From the NCBI GenBank assembly GCA_025359845.1, contig JANYDT010000234.1:1-53340 (forward strand): a DNA stretch of 53,340 nucleotides. The letters run 5' to 3'. Positions within the stretch are counted from its first letter, which is position 1. Each line of letters starts with the position of its first letter. Both the position numbers and the translations under genes were made by a program. Under the pieces are notes generated by a model. The model ran no database searches. It worked only from the letters and a program-made list of their open reading frames with translations, and was not told the origin of the DNA. Positions 8,898 to 17,976 of this stretch are shown piece by piece. The stretch comes from Acidimicrobiia bacterium. GTDB lineage: Bacteria > Actinomycetota > Acidimicrobiia > Acidimicrobiales > JANYDT01.

Positions 8898-10481
8898 TCA
8901 GCCCTCGACGTGGCTCATCGCCAGACCGGCTTTCGTCTGGAGCGGTATCTCCCGGACCAGTACCGAACAGATCCAGGCCATGATCATCAGCGGTACGCAG
9001 ATGAGGTACACGCGGGAGACACCGAAGCTGATCGAGTCTCGCACGGCTTGGCGAACGGCCGGGGCGAGCGCCTTGATTTGTTTGGGCTCTCGAATGAGGC
9101 TCAGCAAGTCCTTGCTCGACCGGGCCGCCCCGGCCGGAAGGCGCCGAGGAAGGTCGTGCTTCACCGTCGAGGTGAACACCGTGCCGAACATCGCCAGACC
9201 GATCGATGCCCCAAGTGTGCGCAGGAAGTTTAGGGTCGCCGTGGCGACACCGAGGTCGCTTACGTCGACGGCGTTTTGGGCTGCGATGCTCTGCGTGGTG
9301 AACGACGATCCACCGCCCAAGCCCATCAGTGCCATGGGCAAGATGAGCAGGATGTAACGAACATCGGTAGCGAGCAACAACGCCATCGCGAGGGCCCCGA
9401 TCGTCCCTCCGGCCAAAGTGAAAATTGGTACCAACCGATACCGGCCGGTACGCGAGATGACCCGCCCTGCGCCGGTCGAGCCCATGAGGACGCCGGCCAT
9501 GATGGGCAGCGTGAAGAGCCCGGCGGCGGTAGGAGAGACGCCGCGTGCGTCCTGAAAGAACAAAGGGAAGAATGTGCCCGCGCCGAACATGACCGCGCCA
9601 AGAAAGATACCGGTGCCGAAGCAAGAGGCGACGATCGGATTGGCGAACAGCCGCATAGGCACCAAGGGCTCGTTTACGCGCATTTGCCAAGTGATGAATA
9701 GGCCCACCAAGACGACGGCGGCCATCAGGAGCCCGAGGACGGGCGGCCGCACCCACCCGTCGCGCCCCCGCTCCAGGCCGATCATCAGACTGGATAATCC
9801 ACCGGCCAACAACGCCGCGCCGAGGTAGTCGACCTTCGCGGCGCGACGTCGGAATGCGAATCGGAGGTTGATCTGCAAGGCCACGAGGGCGGCGATGCCC
9901 AGCGGCACGTTTACCAGAAAGATCCATGGCCAGGAGAAGTGCTGGATCATGAACCCGCCGACCAGGGGTCCGGCGATGGCCGCGATGGCGTACATGCCCG
10001 TGTAGAAGCCGATGTAACGACCCCGCTCGCGGGCCGGGATGATATCGGCGAGGATGGCAAACGTAAGCGCTTGGAGACCGCCCGCGCCGAGCCCCTGCAC
10101 ACCGCGGAACAGGATCAGCTGCGACATGCTCTGGGCCAGCGCGCAAAGCACAGACCCGATCGTGAACACCAGGACCGCCGATTGCAGAATGAGCTTTCGC
10201 CCATAGATGTCGCTCAGCTTGCCCAGGATCGGCGTGGCAATCGTCGACGTGAGGATGTAGATCGTGCCCACCCACGCGTACGAGCTAAAGCCCCGGAGTT
10301 CACCGACAATGGTGGGCAGCGCGGCCGAGACGATCGTGTTGTCGAGCGCGGCCAGGAGCGTGCCGATGAGCAGCGACCCAAGCACGAACATCAGCTCCCG
10401 TTTGGGCAACAGTGGCGCCTCGGCCTCAACCTCGGCCTCAACCTCGCCCAACGAATTGGGGTCTACGACGGCTTCGTCCAT
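8898..10481 (-). CDS. MFS multidrug exporter, DHA2 (14-helix) family
   Basis: A 527-residue integral membrane protein with about 14 hydrophobic helices. ALDNTIVSAALPTI at the end of helix 1 is the DHA2 motif D1, GKLSDIYGRK is the MFS loop 2-3 motif, and GVQGLGAGG follows in helix 4. A proton-driven drug or metabolite exporter of the EmrB/QacA type. The N-terminus is acidic and contains a short EVEAEVEAEA repeat coded by a 12-base repeat. It is convergent with the ADC-like gene and has no TetR/MarR regulator beside it. Confidence 0.92.
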   Translation of the reverse strand: MDEAVVDPNSLGEVEAEVEAEAPLLPKRELMFVLGSLLIGTLLAALDNTIVSAALPTIVGELRGFSSYAWVGTIYILTSTIATPILGKLSDIYGRKLILQSAVLVFTIGSVLCALAQSMSQLILFRGVQGLGAGGLQALTFAILADIIPARERGRYIGFYTGMYAIAAIAGPLVGGFMIQHFSWPWIFLVNVPLGIAALVALQINLRFAFRRRAAKVDYLGAALLAGGLSSLMIGLERGRDGWVRPPVLGLLMAAVVLVGLFITWQMRVNEPLVPMRLFANPIVASCFGTGIFLGAVMFGAGTFFPLFFQDARGVSPTAAGLFTLPIMAGVLMGSTGAGRVISRTGRYRLVPIFTLAGGTIGALAMALLLATDVRYILLILPMALMGLGGGSSFTTQSIAAQNAVDVSDLGVATATLNFLRTLGASIGLAMFGTVFTSTVKHDLPRRLPAGAARSSKDLLSLIREPKQIKALAPAVRQAVRDSISFGVSRVYLICVPLMIMAWICSVLVREIPLQTKAGLAMSHVEG

Positions 10482-10634
10482 GGACCGTGCCTAGCACAGG
10501 GTCCGGTGGCGCACCGGTTGAGGCGTTGCGTGGCACTCCGGCGGTCGCGCCCAGATGCCAGCTCTTCAGCACCATCGCCCGGACACGAGACCACGCGGCC
10601 GATGGCCACATGACCGATCGGCCACAATGGGGGC

Positions 10635-10751
10635 GTGGACCTTTCGCCAGACGAGATAGCGGCGCGGGCCGAACTGGGCGCCGGTGATGTCGTCGTGGCC
10701 CGATGCGAGGCCACGTACATCAACATGGCTGCGCCGCCGTCGCCCAAATGA
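10635..10751 (+). CDS. Possible 38-residue leader ORF coupled to recQ
   Basis: A GTG at 10635 opens a 38-codon frame ([18 protein letters not shown] at its N-terminus) ending in a TGA that overlaps the recQ ATG in an ATGA arrangement. The overlap and high G/C at third positions suggest it may be translated and coupled to recQ. No family is recognised and no strong ribosome site is seen before the GTG. It could be a chance frame. Confidence 0.3.
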   Translation: MDLSPDEIAARAELGAGDVVVARCEATYINMAAPPSPK

Positions 10752-12601
10752 CCACGGGCGAGATGGGCGAACGGCCTCGCGAGGTTTTGCGCCGGGTCTT
10801 CGGGTACGACTCATTCCGGGGCGAGCAGGAGGCGATTATCGACCACGTCGTCGAGGGCGGCGACGCGCTGGTACTCATGCCGACCGGCGGCGGAAAGTCG
10901 CTGTGTTACCAAATCCCGGCGTTGGTGCGAGATGGCGTCGGCGTTGTCATCTCCCCGCTGATCGCCCTTATGCAAGATCAAGTCGATGCGCTGCGCGCCG
11001 TCGGTGTGCGGGCCGGCTTCCTCAATTCGACGCAAGATTCACAGCAGCGCACGGAGGTCGAGAAGGCCTTCGTATCCGGCCATCTCGATCTTCTGTACCT
11101 CGCCCCCGAACGGCTCCGCGTCGAGTCGACCATCCGGCTCCTGGAGCGCGGCAATATTGCGTTGTTTGCCATCGACGAGGCCCATTGCGTGTCGCAGTGG
11201 GGTCACGACTTCCGACCCGACTATTTGCTGCTTTCGTCGCTTCATGAACGGTGGCCGACGGTGCCGCGCATTGCGCTCACGGCGACCGCAACAAAAGCCA
11301 CGCACGCCGAGATCACGTCGCGTCTCAACCTGGGCAACGCCCAGCATTTTGTGGCCAGTTTCGACCGTCCCAACATCCAATACCGCATCGTCACCAAAGA
11401 CAGCCCCAACCAGCAGCTGATCAAATTGCTGCGGACCGAACACCCTGGCGACGCCGGAATCGTGTACTGCCTCTCCCGCGCGTCGGTAGAGAAGACGGCC
11501 GCTTTTCTCGTCGGGAACGCGATTCCTGCGGTGCCGTACCACGCCGGTCTCGATGCCCGAACTCGGGCTAATAATCAGTCACGTTTCCTGCGCGAAGACG
11601 GGCTCATCGTCGTGGCCACCATCGCGTTCGGGATGGGTATCGACAAGCCCGATGTGCGGTTCGTGGCCCACCTCGATCTGCCCAAGTCGGTTGAGGGCTA
11701 TTACCAAGAAACCGGACGGGCCGGGCGCGACGGGCTTCCTTCAACCGCGTGGCTCGCTTACGGACTCCAAGACGTGGTGCAGCAGCGTCGCATGATCGAC
11801 ACGTCCGAGGGCGACGCCGCTCATCGCCGGCGGCTCTCGCAACACCTCGACGCCATGCTGGCGCTGTGCGAAACCGTCGATTGCCGACGGGTCCAGCTGC
11901 TCGACTATTTCGGCCAGAGCAGCGCCCCGTGCGGCAATTGCGACTCCTGCATCCGGCCGCCGGAGAAGTGGGATGGGACTGTCGCGGCGCAGAAGTTGCT
12001 CTCGACGGTGTCGCGGTTGCAGCGCGAGCGAGGCCAGAAGTTCGGGGCCGGGCAGATCATCGACATCCTGCTCGGTAAACGATCCGACAAGGTGGTCCAG
12101 CATCGTCATGACGCCCTTACGGTATTTGGGATCGGGACCGAACTGAAGGAACCGGACTGGCGTAGCGTCGTACGCCAGTTGCTGGCCCAAGGGGTGCTGG
12201 CGGTGGAAGGCGACTACGGCACGCTCGTCCTCACCCCGACGAGCGGTGAGGTATTGGGCAAGTCACGTCAGGTCATGCTGCGCCGTGAGCCCGAGCGCGG
12301 GCCCCGGTCGTCGTCCGCATCGCGTACGTCGCGCCCCACCGGGGCCGCGGGTGCAATCGCGCCTTCTGACTTGAACCCGACGGCTGCGGCCGCCTTCGAT
12401 CGATTGCGGGCCTGGCGAGCGGTGACCGCAAAGGAGCAGGGCGTTCCCGCCTATGTAGTCTTCCACGACGCCGCCCTGCGCCAGATCGCGACGGCCGCGC
12501 CATCGACTCTCGCCCAACTGGCGAAGATTCAAGGTGTCGGCGAGACCAAGTTGGCCCGGTATGGCCAAGGCGTCATCGACACGCTCGCCGAGAACGCCTA
12601 A
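10748..12601 (+). CDS. recQ: ATP-dependent DNA helicase RecQ
   Basis: A 617-residue superfamily 2 helicase that unwinds DNA 3' to 5' in recombination and repair. Motif 0 FRGEQEAII, Walker A PTGGGKS (Lys50), DEAH at about residue 143, motif III TATAT, motif [13 protein letters not shown] and motif [12 protein letters not shown] are all present. The zinc-binding cysteines lie near residues 380-401 (CGNCDSC), followed by a winged RQC region and a C-terminal HRDC domain (about 540-617). The ATG at 10748 overlaps the stop of a small upstream frame. The 3' end is partly duplicated just after the stop. Confidence 0.95.
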   Translation: MTTGEMGERPREVLRRVFGYDSFRGEQEAIIDHVVEGGDALVLMPTGGGKSLCYQIPALVRDGVGVVISPLIALMQDQVDALRAVGVRAGFLNSTQDSQQRTEVEKAFVSGHLDLLYLAPERLRVESTIRLLERGNIALFAIDEAHCVSQWGHDFRPDYLLLSSLHERWPTVPRIALTATATKATHAEITSRLNLGNAQHFVASFDRPNIQYRIVTKDSPNQQLIKLLRTEHPGDAGIVYCLSRASVEKTAAFLVGNAIPAVPYHAGLDARTRANNQSRFLREDGLIVVATIAFGMGIDKPDVRFVAHLDLPKSVEGYYQETGRAGRDGLPSTAWLAYGLQDVVQQRRMIDTSEGDAAHRRRLSQHLDAMLALCETVDCRRVQLLDYFGQSSAPCGNCDSCIRPPEKWDGTVAAQKLLSTVSRLQRERGQKFGAGQIIDILLGKRSDKVVQHRHDALTVFGIGTELKEPDWRSVVRQLLAQGVLAVEGDYGTLVLTPTSGEVLGKSRQVMLRREPERGPRSSSASRTSRPTGAAGAIAPSDLNPTAAAAFDRLRAWRAVTAKEQGVPAYVVFHDAALRQIATAAPSTLAQLAKIQGVGETKLARYGQGVIDTLAENA

Positions 12602-12620
12602 CACGCTCGCCGAAAACCTA
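12579..12620. repeat. Imperfect tandem duplication of the recQ 3' end
   Basis: Bases 12579-12600 and 12601-12620 are two adjacent copies of the last codons and stop of recQ: both start ACACGCTCGCCGA and end CCTA, and the second copy lacks 2 bases. The second copy ends exactly at the truncation point of the carbonic anhydrase remnant on the other strand, so it probably marks a rearrangement junction. Confidence 0.7.
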
Positions 12621-12814
12621 GTGGGCCGCGCCGGCGTTTCGTGTGACGTGTGCGTCACCCTCGCTGAGTCCTGTGTACTTGGCCGGATCGAGGCGGGCGT
12701 CCATGCACGTCAGAATGGCAAACTGACGGGCCGGGGGCATGGCCAGCTCCGACTTCGCCCCGAATCCGGATGCGAAAACCGCATTGGCGGCGAGGACTCA
12801 TTGAGGACGGGCAC
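12618..12814 (-). pseudogene. Remnant of a beta-carbonic anhydrase (frameshifted and truncated)
   Basis: Reading the minus strand from a GTG at 12814, AAGGAG lies 5 bases upstream, then VPVLNE, then a one-base frameshift near 12797, then [28 protein letters not shown], and [14 protein letters not shown] ending in TAG at 12618. The CMDARLD block (zinc cysteine plus Asp-Arg dyad) and EGDAHVxRNAG are characteristic of beta-class carbonic anhydrases. The rest of the roughly 160-residue enzyme, including the zinc His-x-x-Cys, is missing, so the fragment cannot be active. The 3' break coincides with the duplicated recQ end. Confidence 0.75.
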
Positions 12815-12898
12815 GGTAGCTCCTTGATTGCTGGCCTCGGATGACGCCCCTTGCCCACCGTAGCGGCACAGGACACTAGCCCCGCTTACGATGCGCCA

Positions 12899-13285
12899 AT
12901 GGACCTTGCCGACCGCCTCGAACTACACGAACTACCCGGTCGCTACGGCGACGCCATCGACGATCGCGACTGGCCGGCATTGGCCGGGATCTTCACCGAC
13001 GACGCATCGTTCGATCTCACCGACCTCGGGGCACCTAACCTCCAGGGCTTGGCCGAGATTCAACGGTTCATGGACGTCGAGGCCCGTCATCCCCTCACCC
13101 ACATGATGACGAACATCTACGTCGACGAGACACCCGTCGGCGCGAAGCTCTACTTTCGAATCGTGGCACTGATACCAGAGCATCGCGTGACAACCGCGTC
13201 GTACTACGACGATGTTGTGAAGACCTCGGACGGATGGCGGGTCAAGGACCGGGTCGTGACCCGCAAGCGCCGCCCTCGGGGTTAG
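12899..13285 (+). CDS. SnoaL/NTF2-like family protein
   Basis: A 128-residue protein with an NTF2-like cone fold pattern: LELHELPGRYGDAIDDRDW, a WPALAGIFTDDASFD segment, a histidine in THMMTNIYV near residue 75, and a C-terminal YYDDVVKTSDGWRV. Members are small isomerases, dehydratases or hydrolases (ketosteroid-isomerase, scytalone-dehydratase and limonene-epoxide-hydrolase relatives); the exact reaction cannot be read here. ATG at 12899 fits the family N-terminus, with an in-frame ORF extension upstream lacking features. Convergent with the next gene. Confidence 0.85.
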   Translation: MDLADRLELHELPGRYGDAIDDRDWPALAGIFTDDASFDLTDLGAPNLQGLAEIQRFMDVEARHPLTHMMTNIYVDETPVGAKLYFRIVALIPEHRVTTASYYDDVVKTSDGWRVKDRVVTRKRRPRG

Positions 13286-13307
13286 CTTAACCCGGCGAGT
13301 GGTCCAA

Positions 13308-13964
13308 TTACCGCGAGCCGCCTGGCTCCCACAGAGTCGCGGCATAGTCCTTTTCGACGATCTCATCGATCGTGGCCGCCGTCACCTCCGCCGGAAACGC
13401 GACCTGATCGCGAAGCATGCAGCCGAGTGTAGGTAGCGATGCACGGTCGGGCCACGTCGGCGGATTCCACAAGTCGCTGCGCCGAAACGCCTTCGCGCAA
13501 TGCATGTATTGCTGCGTGACGGTGACGCCGATCGCCGCCTTTGGTCGTCGATCCTTGACCGCGCAAGCATCGAGCACGGACGGATCGGTCGTCAAACACG
13601 CGTGACCGTTGACGCGCAGCGTTTCCTCGACCCCTGGCACCAAGAACAACAGCCCGATCCCCGAGCCGAGCACGATGTTCGAGATCGAATCGAGAAGATT
13701 GTTGCCGGACAGATCGGCGATGGCCAAACGGTGATCATCGAGCACGACAACGAAGCCGGGCGGGCCACCTTTCGGGGAAACGTCGCCCGTCCCGTCGGGA
13801 CTCGTCGTGCCCATCAACACGAATGGGGCGGCGGCGATGAACGTGCGGGCGTGGTGGTCGAGCTGACCGAGCACCTTTTGATGCACGATGGCGCTCGGCC
13901 TGCGGTAGAGCTGGCGGAGTTCGGTCTCATTCGTGATTACCCTGGAGAACGCGCTGTCAGTCAT
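13308..13964 (-). CDS. PPOX-type FMN-dependent flavoprotein (MSMEG_1061-like)
   Basis: A 218-residue pyridoxamine-5'-phosphate-oxidase-fold protein. FVLMGTTSPDGTGDVSPKGG near residues 48-67 and LVPGVEETLRVNGHA near residue 107 are the signature of the actinobacterial MSMEG_1061 family of flavin (FMN or F420) binding oxidoreductases. The ATG at 13964 (MTDSAFSRV) is chosen as the family-like start; the frame is open for 59 more codons upstream over a hairpin region. Role probably redox detoxification; substrate unknown. Confidence 0.82.
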   Translation of the reverse strand: MTDSAFSRVITNETELRQLYRRPSAIVHQKVLGQLDHHARTFIAAAPFVLMGTTSPDGTGDVSPKGGPPGFVVVLDDHRLAIADLSGNNLLDSISNIVLGSGIGLLFLVPGVEETLRVNGHACLTTDPSVLDACAVKDRRPKAAIGVTVTQQYMHCAKAFRRSDLWNPPTWPDRASLPTLGCMLRDQVAFPAEVTAATIDEIVEKDYAATLWEPGGSR

Positions 13965-14037
13965 TGAGTGACGGTAGCGCGGCGTCAACGCCAGCGAGAC
14001 CCTCGCGTCAGGCACCCCCTCGAACTGGGGCACCACT

Positions 14038-14084
14038 ACCGATATGGGCGCCACGACCGCGCGGTCAGGCCGCCCCATATCGGT
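14038..14084. promoter_or_regulatory. Inverted repeat between divergent genes
   Basis: ACCGATATGGG at 14038-14048 is perfectly complementary to CCCATATCGGT at 14074-14084, with 25 bases between. It sits in the divergent intergenic region of the flavoprotein and molybdopterin oxidoreductase genes, so an operator or an mRNA hairpin are both possible. No regulator gene is adjacent. Confidence 0.4.
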
Positions 14085-14160
14085 CAGGACGACCCAGTTG
14101 CGTCGGTCCCGCCTCTCCCGGGACCAGGCTGAGCGGGACATAGTGCGCTAGACCTTTCTG

Positions 14161-16190
14161 ATGGTCGTCGTCGCCACCGCCTGTCGAATCTGCGCCGTCG
14201 GGTGCGGCACGCTCGTCGAACTCGAAGGCGACACGATCGTGCGCGTGGTCGGCGACCCCGACGACACCACGACGAATGGGTACACATGCGCTAAAGGACG
14301 AGCAGGGCCCGAGTTCCACCACGCTCCGTACCGACTCGACGCGCCGCTCCTGCGTCGCAATGGCGAGTTGGTGGCTGCGGGTTGGGATGAGACGCTCGAC
14401 GACATCGCTGCTCGCACCACCGCGCTGATTGCCGAGCACGGCCCGGGCGTCATCGCCAACTATGTGAGTACCGGCGGACCGATCGATCCCGCCGGTTACG
14501 CCATGGCCCACGGATTCTTCAGGGCCTCGGCGCCGATCGGAGCTACAGCGCGCTGAGCGTCGACTGCTCGGGCAAGGCCCTCGTGCCGCAATTGGTGAGG
14601 GGAGTCCAGCTGATGTTCCAACCCGACCTTCAACACACGCAACTCCTTCTTGCGTTCGGCGTCAACACGGTTCTCTCCCACGGGCACGGGCTGATGATGG
14701 CGAACCCGATCGTGCACCTCCGCGCCATGCGGGCCCGCGGTGCGAAGGTGGTCGTCGTCGATCCCCGGGTCAGCGAGACAGCGCGGCACGCGGACGTCCA
14801 CATTCAACTTCGGCCCGGCACCGACCCAGTAGTACTCGCCTTCCTGGTACGCCACGTGCTGTCAACCAAGCCTGACAGCGATTACCTCGCCGACACGGCG
14901 CAGACCGCTAGCATCGAACAATTGCGTGACGCCACTGCGCCCTTCGACGCGCCCAACGCAGCACGCATTTGCGATGTGCCAGTCGCGACACTCGAAGAGC
15001 TGGCCGATTTGGTTGTCGCCAGCGGACGGGTGGCGATCGAGACCGGCACCGGCACCACGCTTAACCCTTCCTCGACCTTGACCGAATGGCTGGCGTGGGC
15101 GCTCAGCGCGGTCACGGGCAGCCTCGACCGAGTCGGCGGTTCGACCTTCAACCCCGGCTTCCTGCGGCCGTTCGAGGACGCGCTGCCGTCGGGTCGCGGC
15201 GACCTCGGCCCGCGACCCCGGAGCCGGCCCGATCTGCCGCGCATCGTCAACTGCGAAATGCCCTGTGCCGCGCTGGTCGACGAGATCGAGGCCGGCGAGT
15301 TCCGTGCGCTGTTCGTGCGCGCCGGCAATCCGGCTCTCGCCTTTCCCGACAACTCCCGACTGCGCCGGGCTTTGCGAACCCTCGAGCTGCTGGTGGTGAT
15401 CGACGTGCGTCCGACCGAGACCACCGAAGCCGCCACCCACGTACTCCCGATGACCGATCACTTCGAGCGCGCCGACCTGCTCACCGGCTACCTACAAGCC
15501 AAACCGTTCATCCGCTTTGCGCCCGCCGTCGTGGCCCCTATAGACCAACGCCGCCAGCAATGGTAGATGTTCACCGAGCTCAGCCGCCGGATGGGTCTGC
15601 CCCGGTTCGCCAGCGCCCGGCGCAGCACCGCCCTGGCCGGTCGAGTCCTCGACGACGAGGTGATCGCGGAATCGATGCTCGGCCAGGCCCGCCGCCCGTG
15701 GGCTGAAGTGCGGGAGGCGCCGTTCGGGATCGTCGACGACGGGTTGGCCCCGGGCTGGCTCATCCCCGGCCGCCTGCCCCAGCCCCTTGATCTGGCGCCA
15801 CCTCCGCTGACGGCGTTGCTCGCCCGTACTTCGTTCACGTCAACTGCATCTGACGGACATTCGATCATGATCAACCGTCGAACCGCAGCGGGGTACAACT
15901 CGCTGGCCATCAAACCCGAGCCGGTCACGCTCGAGATGCATCCGACCGACTCGGCTGCTCGAGGTCTGGTCGACGGCGATCCGGCGACAATCTCGACGGA
16001 GTCGGGTTCGTGTACCGCCACGGTACGCGTGACCGAACGGATCCGAATCGGCGTGGTGTCGCTCCCGCACGGCGTGGGTTCATCCGACGTGAACCAGCTG
16101 ACTTCTTCCGCCGGAGCGGACTCGCTCAGCGCGATGCCCGTCCTGTCAGGCTTCCCCGTGGCCGTTGCCGCGAGCTCGCCGTCGGGCTGA
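14161..16190 (+). pseudogene. Molybdopterin-dependent oxidoreductase, broken by a frameshift and an in-frame stop
   Basis: Three fragments together make one MopB-family enzyme of about 675 residues. The first (14161-14556) begins with an iron-sulfur pattern CRICAVGCG and GYTCAKGR and then runs out of frame near 14545. The second resumes at YSALSVDCSGK in another frame and continues through VVVDPRVSETA and RAGNPALAFPDN to a TAG at 15564-15566. The third continues in the same frame (MFTELSRRMGLP) to the C-terminal molydop-binding domain, ending LPHGVGSSDVNQLT. The TAG falls where relatives carry a tryptophan-rich stretch, so a TGG-to-TAG change is likely. Formate-dehydrogenase/nitrate-reductase-like; substrate not inferable. 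Assembly error is an alternative to true decay. Confidence 0.8.
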
Positions 16191-16225
16191 CGGTCTCTCA
16201 GCCTGTTCGGCGCCGTTGGTCTCCC

Positions 16226-17104
16226 TCAGATTCGCTCGAGGGCTTCGCCGTCGAAGAGCGGCTCAGCCCCGTGGGCAACGCAGTCGGCTTCCATCGCCGC
16301 GTCGGTCGGGACGCCCTCTCGTCGCGCCGCCGCTTCGAGTATGGGGCGCAGGAGCCGTCCGTCGCTGGAGGAGTTCAAGAACAGCTGCGGGCGCCCGAGC
16401 ACGTAGGACACCGCCCGACCCAACGCATCGCCGGGCGGAAGGGCTTCGTACCACGAATAGTGCGGCGTGCTGTTGTCGGTCCATCGGCGCTTGGCCACCG
16501 CTTTGATCGTCTGCGCCGCGACCCCACGCGACTCACACAACCCCAGCAACTCCTCCACGTCGGCCCGATACGCGTCGCTGCGCAACATCGTGTGATTGAA
16601 CGGGAACAGCACCGAGTCGACATGGAAGCGTTCGAGGCTGCGAATGTGCATGCGAGGGATGCGGGTGCCGTGGCCGGTCACGCCGATGAAGCGCACAAGC
16701 CCTTCGTCACGGGCCTTGACGAGTGCTTCGACGGCACCACCAGGGCCATGCGCCGCCTCCCACTCATCGTCCTCCACGAGGTTGTGCAGCTGGATGAGGT
16801 CGACCTGGTCGACACCCATCCGCTCAAGCGAGCGCTCAAGACTCGCCCTTGCTCCCGCGCCGGTCCGGTCGCCGGTCTTGGTGGCCAAGAACACCTCGCG
16901 GCGATGCGACTTCAGGAACGGCGCCAATCGCAGCTCGGATTCGCCGTACGACGCGGCGGTATCAAGGTGGTTTATGCCGAACTCGACCACCGTTTCCATC
17001 AACGCGTCGGCCCGCTCCTGGCGCATACCTCCCAACGCGGCGGCCCCGAAAATTACCCTGCTGCTCTGGTGGCCAGTCCGTCCGAATGCTGCTTTTTCGA
17101 TCAT
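16226..17104 (-). CDS. Aldo/keto reductase
   Basis: A 292-residue (beta/alpha)8 NADPH-dependent oxidoreductase. The catalytic tetrad is visible: the Asp and Tyr in HLDTAASYGESE (about residues 43-54), the Lys in FLATKTG, and the His in LIQLHNL. A C-terminal LNSSSDGRLL segment likely contributes cofactor binding. MIEKAAFGRTG at 17104 is the family start, so the first ten residues of the longer frame are dropped. It reduces an aldehyde or ketone; substrate unknown. Divergent from the methyltransferase-like gene. Confidence 0.9.
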   Translation of the reverse strand: MIEKAAFGRTGHQSSRVIFGAAALGGMRQERADALMETVVEFGINHLDTAASYGESELRLAPFLKSHRREVFLATKTGDRTGAGARASLERSLERMGVDQVDLIQLHNLVEDDEWEAAHGPGGAVEALVKARDEGLVRFIGVTGHGTRIPRMHIRSLERFHVDSVLFPFNHTMLRSDAYRADVEELLGLCESRGVAAQTIKAVAKRRWTDNSTPHYSWYEALPPGDALGRAVSYVLGRPQLFLNSSSDGRLLRPILEAAARREGVPTDAAMEADCVAHGAEPLFDGEALERI

Positions 17105-17194
17105 CGTGCGGACTCTACTGCTCGGCCGGCACACCCCTTTCGGCCTCGTTGCGTGGCCCTTGGATCACTCGAAGTCCGCTGGATGCGGCACAAT

Positions 17195-17956
17195 ATGTGG
17201 ATCAGTACGCCATCTCCCACCAAAGTCGACATCATCAACACGCTCGGACGCACATACGGGTGGACCTCATATCTTGAGATTTGCTCATGGTCTACGGGGT
17301 GGAAATACGCGTTAGTTGACCAGTCCATTTATACGATCAAGCACCGCCTGATGTATAATGTTTATCCAGGATTCAATGACGGATCTCCCATCGATTTTCT
17401 GAGCGCCACTCCCGATATTTCCGGTTGTATCAGTGAGATCGAGAGCCGACGTTTGACCTACGACCTCATTCTCGTCGATCCGTGGCACGAATACCTCACG
17501 TCGTACCGAGACATCGAATTGGCCTTCCGATGGATCAAACCAACAGGCACGATCATCGTGCACGACTGTTGTCCCAGAAATGATTCCAGTGTTTCACCGG
17601 CCGCTCAAGAGGGCGAATGGTCGGGAGTCACCTTCGAAGCGTACATCGATTTCGTGCGAAACCGCCGGCCGGAACTCGACTTCTTCACCGTCGACATCGA
17701 CCACGGCTGCGGCCTCATCCGACGACAGGGCGAACGGCGGCTATTGAATTACCCCTTCGCTCCGACCGTCCGCCTCAAGTCGATCCCATCGATCGACGGG
17801 CTCGACCAGGTCGAGGAGGAATGGAAGTCCAGCTACGGCGACCACGGGCGTCGGCTCCTGCTCTTCGAAGAGCACGCCGACAAGCTCCTGCGCCTACGGT
17901 CCTACGCTGAGTTTCTCGACGATTTACGACAAGACTCCGAGGCGGGATCAAGCTAA
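17195..17956 (+). CDS. Class I SAM-dependent methyltransferase-like protein
   Basis: A 253-residue protein with methyltransferase-24-like blocks: SYLEICSWSTGW (position of the SAM-binding GxG strand, but here without the usual glycine pattern), YDLILVDPWHEY near residue 93, and GTIIVHDCCPRN near residue 121. Such proteins often modify sugars or peptides next to glycan or polyketide genes. The first 400 bases are visibly AT-richer than the flanking DNA (many ATA/TTA-type codons), suggesting horizontal transfer. Start is uncertain: ATG at 17195 or 17183, neither with a good ribosome site. The weak SAM motif leaves activity open. Confidence 0.65.
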   Translation: MWISTPSPTKVDIINTLGRTYGWTSYLEICSWSTGWKYALVDQSIYTIKHRLMYNVYPGFNDGSPIDFLSATPDISGCISEIESRRLTYDLILVDPWHEYLTSYRDIELAFRWIKPTGTIIVHDCCPRNDSSVSPAAQEGEWSGVTFEAYIDFVRNRRPELDFFTVDIDHGCGLIRRQGERRLLNYPFAPTVRLKSIPSIDGLDQVEEEWKSSYGDHGRRLLLFEEHADKLLRLRSYAEFLDDLRQDSEAGSS

Positions 17957-17976
17957 GACCATCCGGAGGAGCCGCC

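Noticed and set aside
16010-17182. Long in-frame extension of the methyltransferase-like gene
   Set aside because: It runs through the molybdo-enzyme end and antisense to the aldo/keto reductase, with no domain content.
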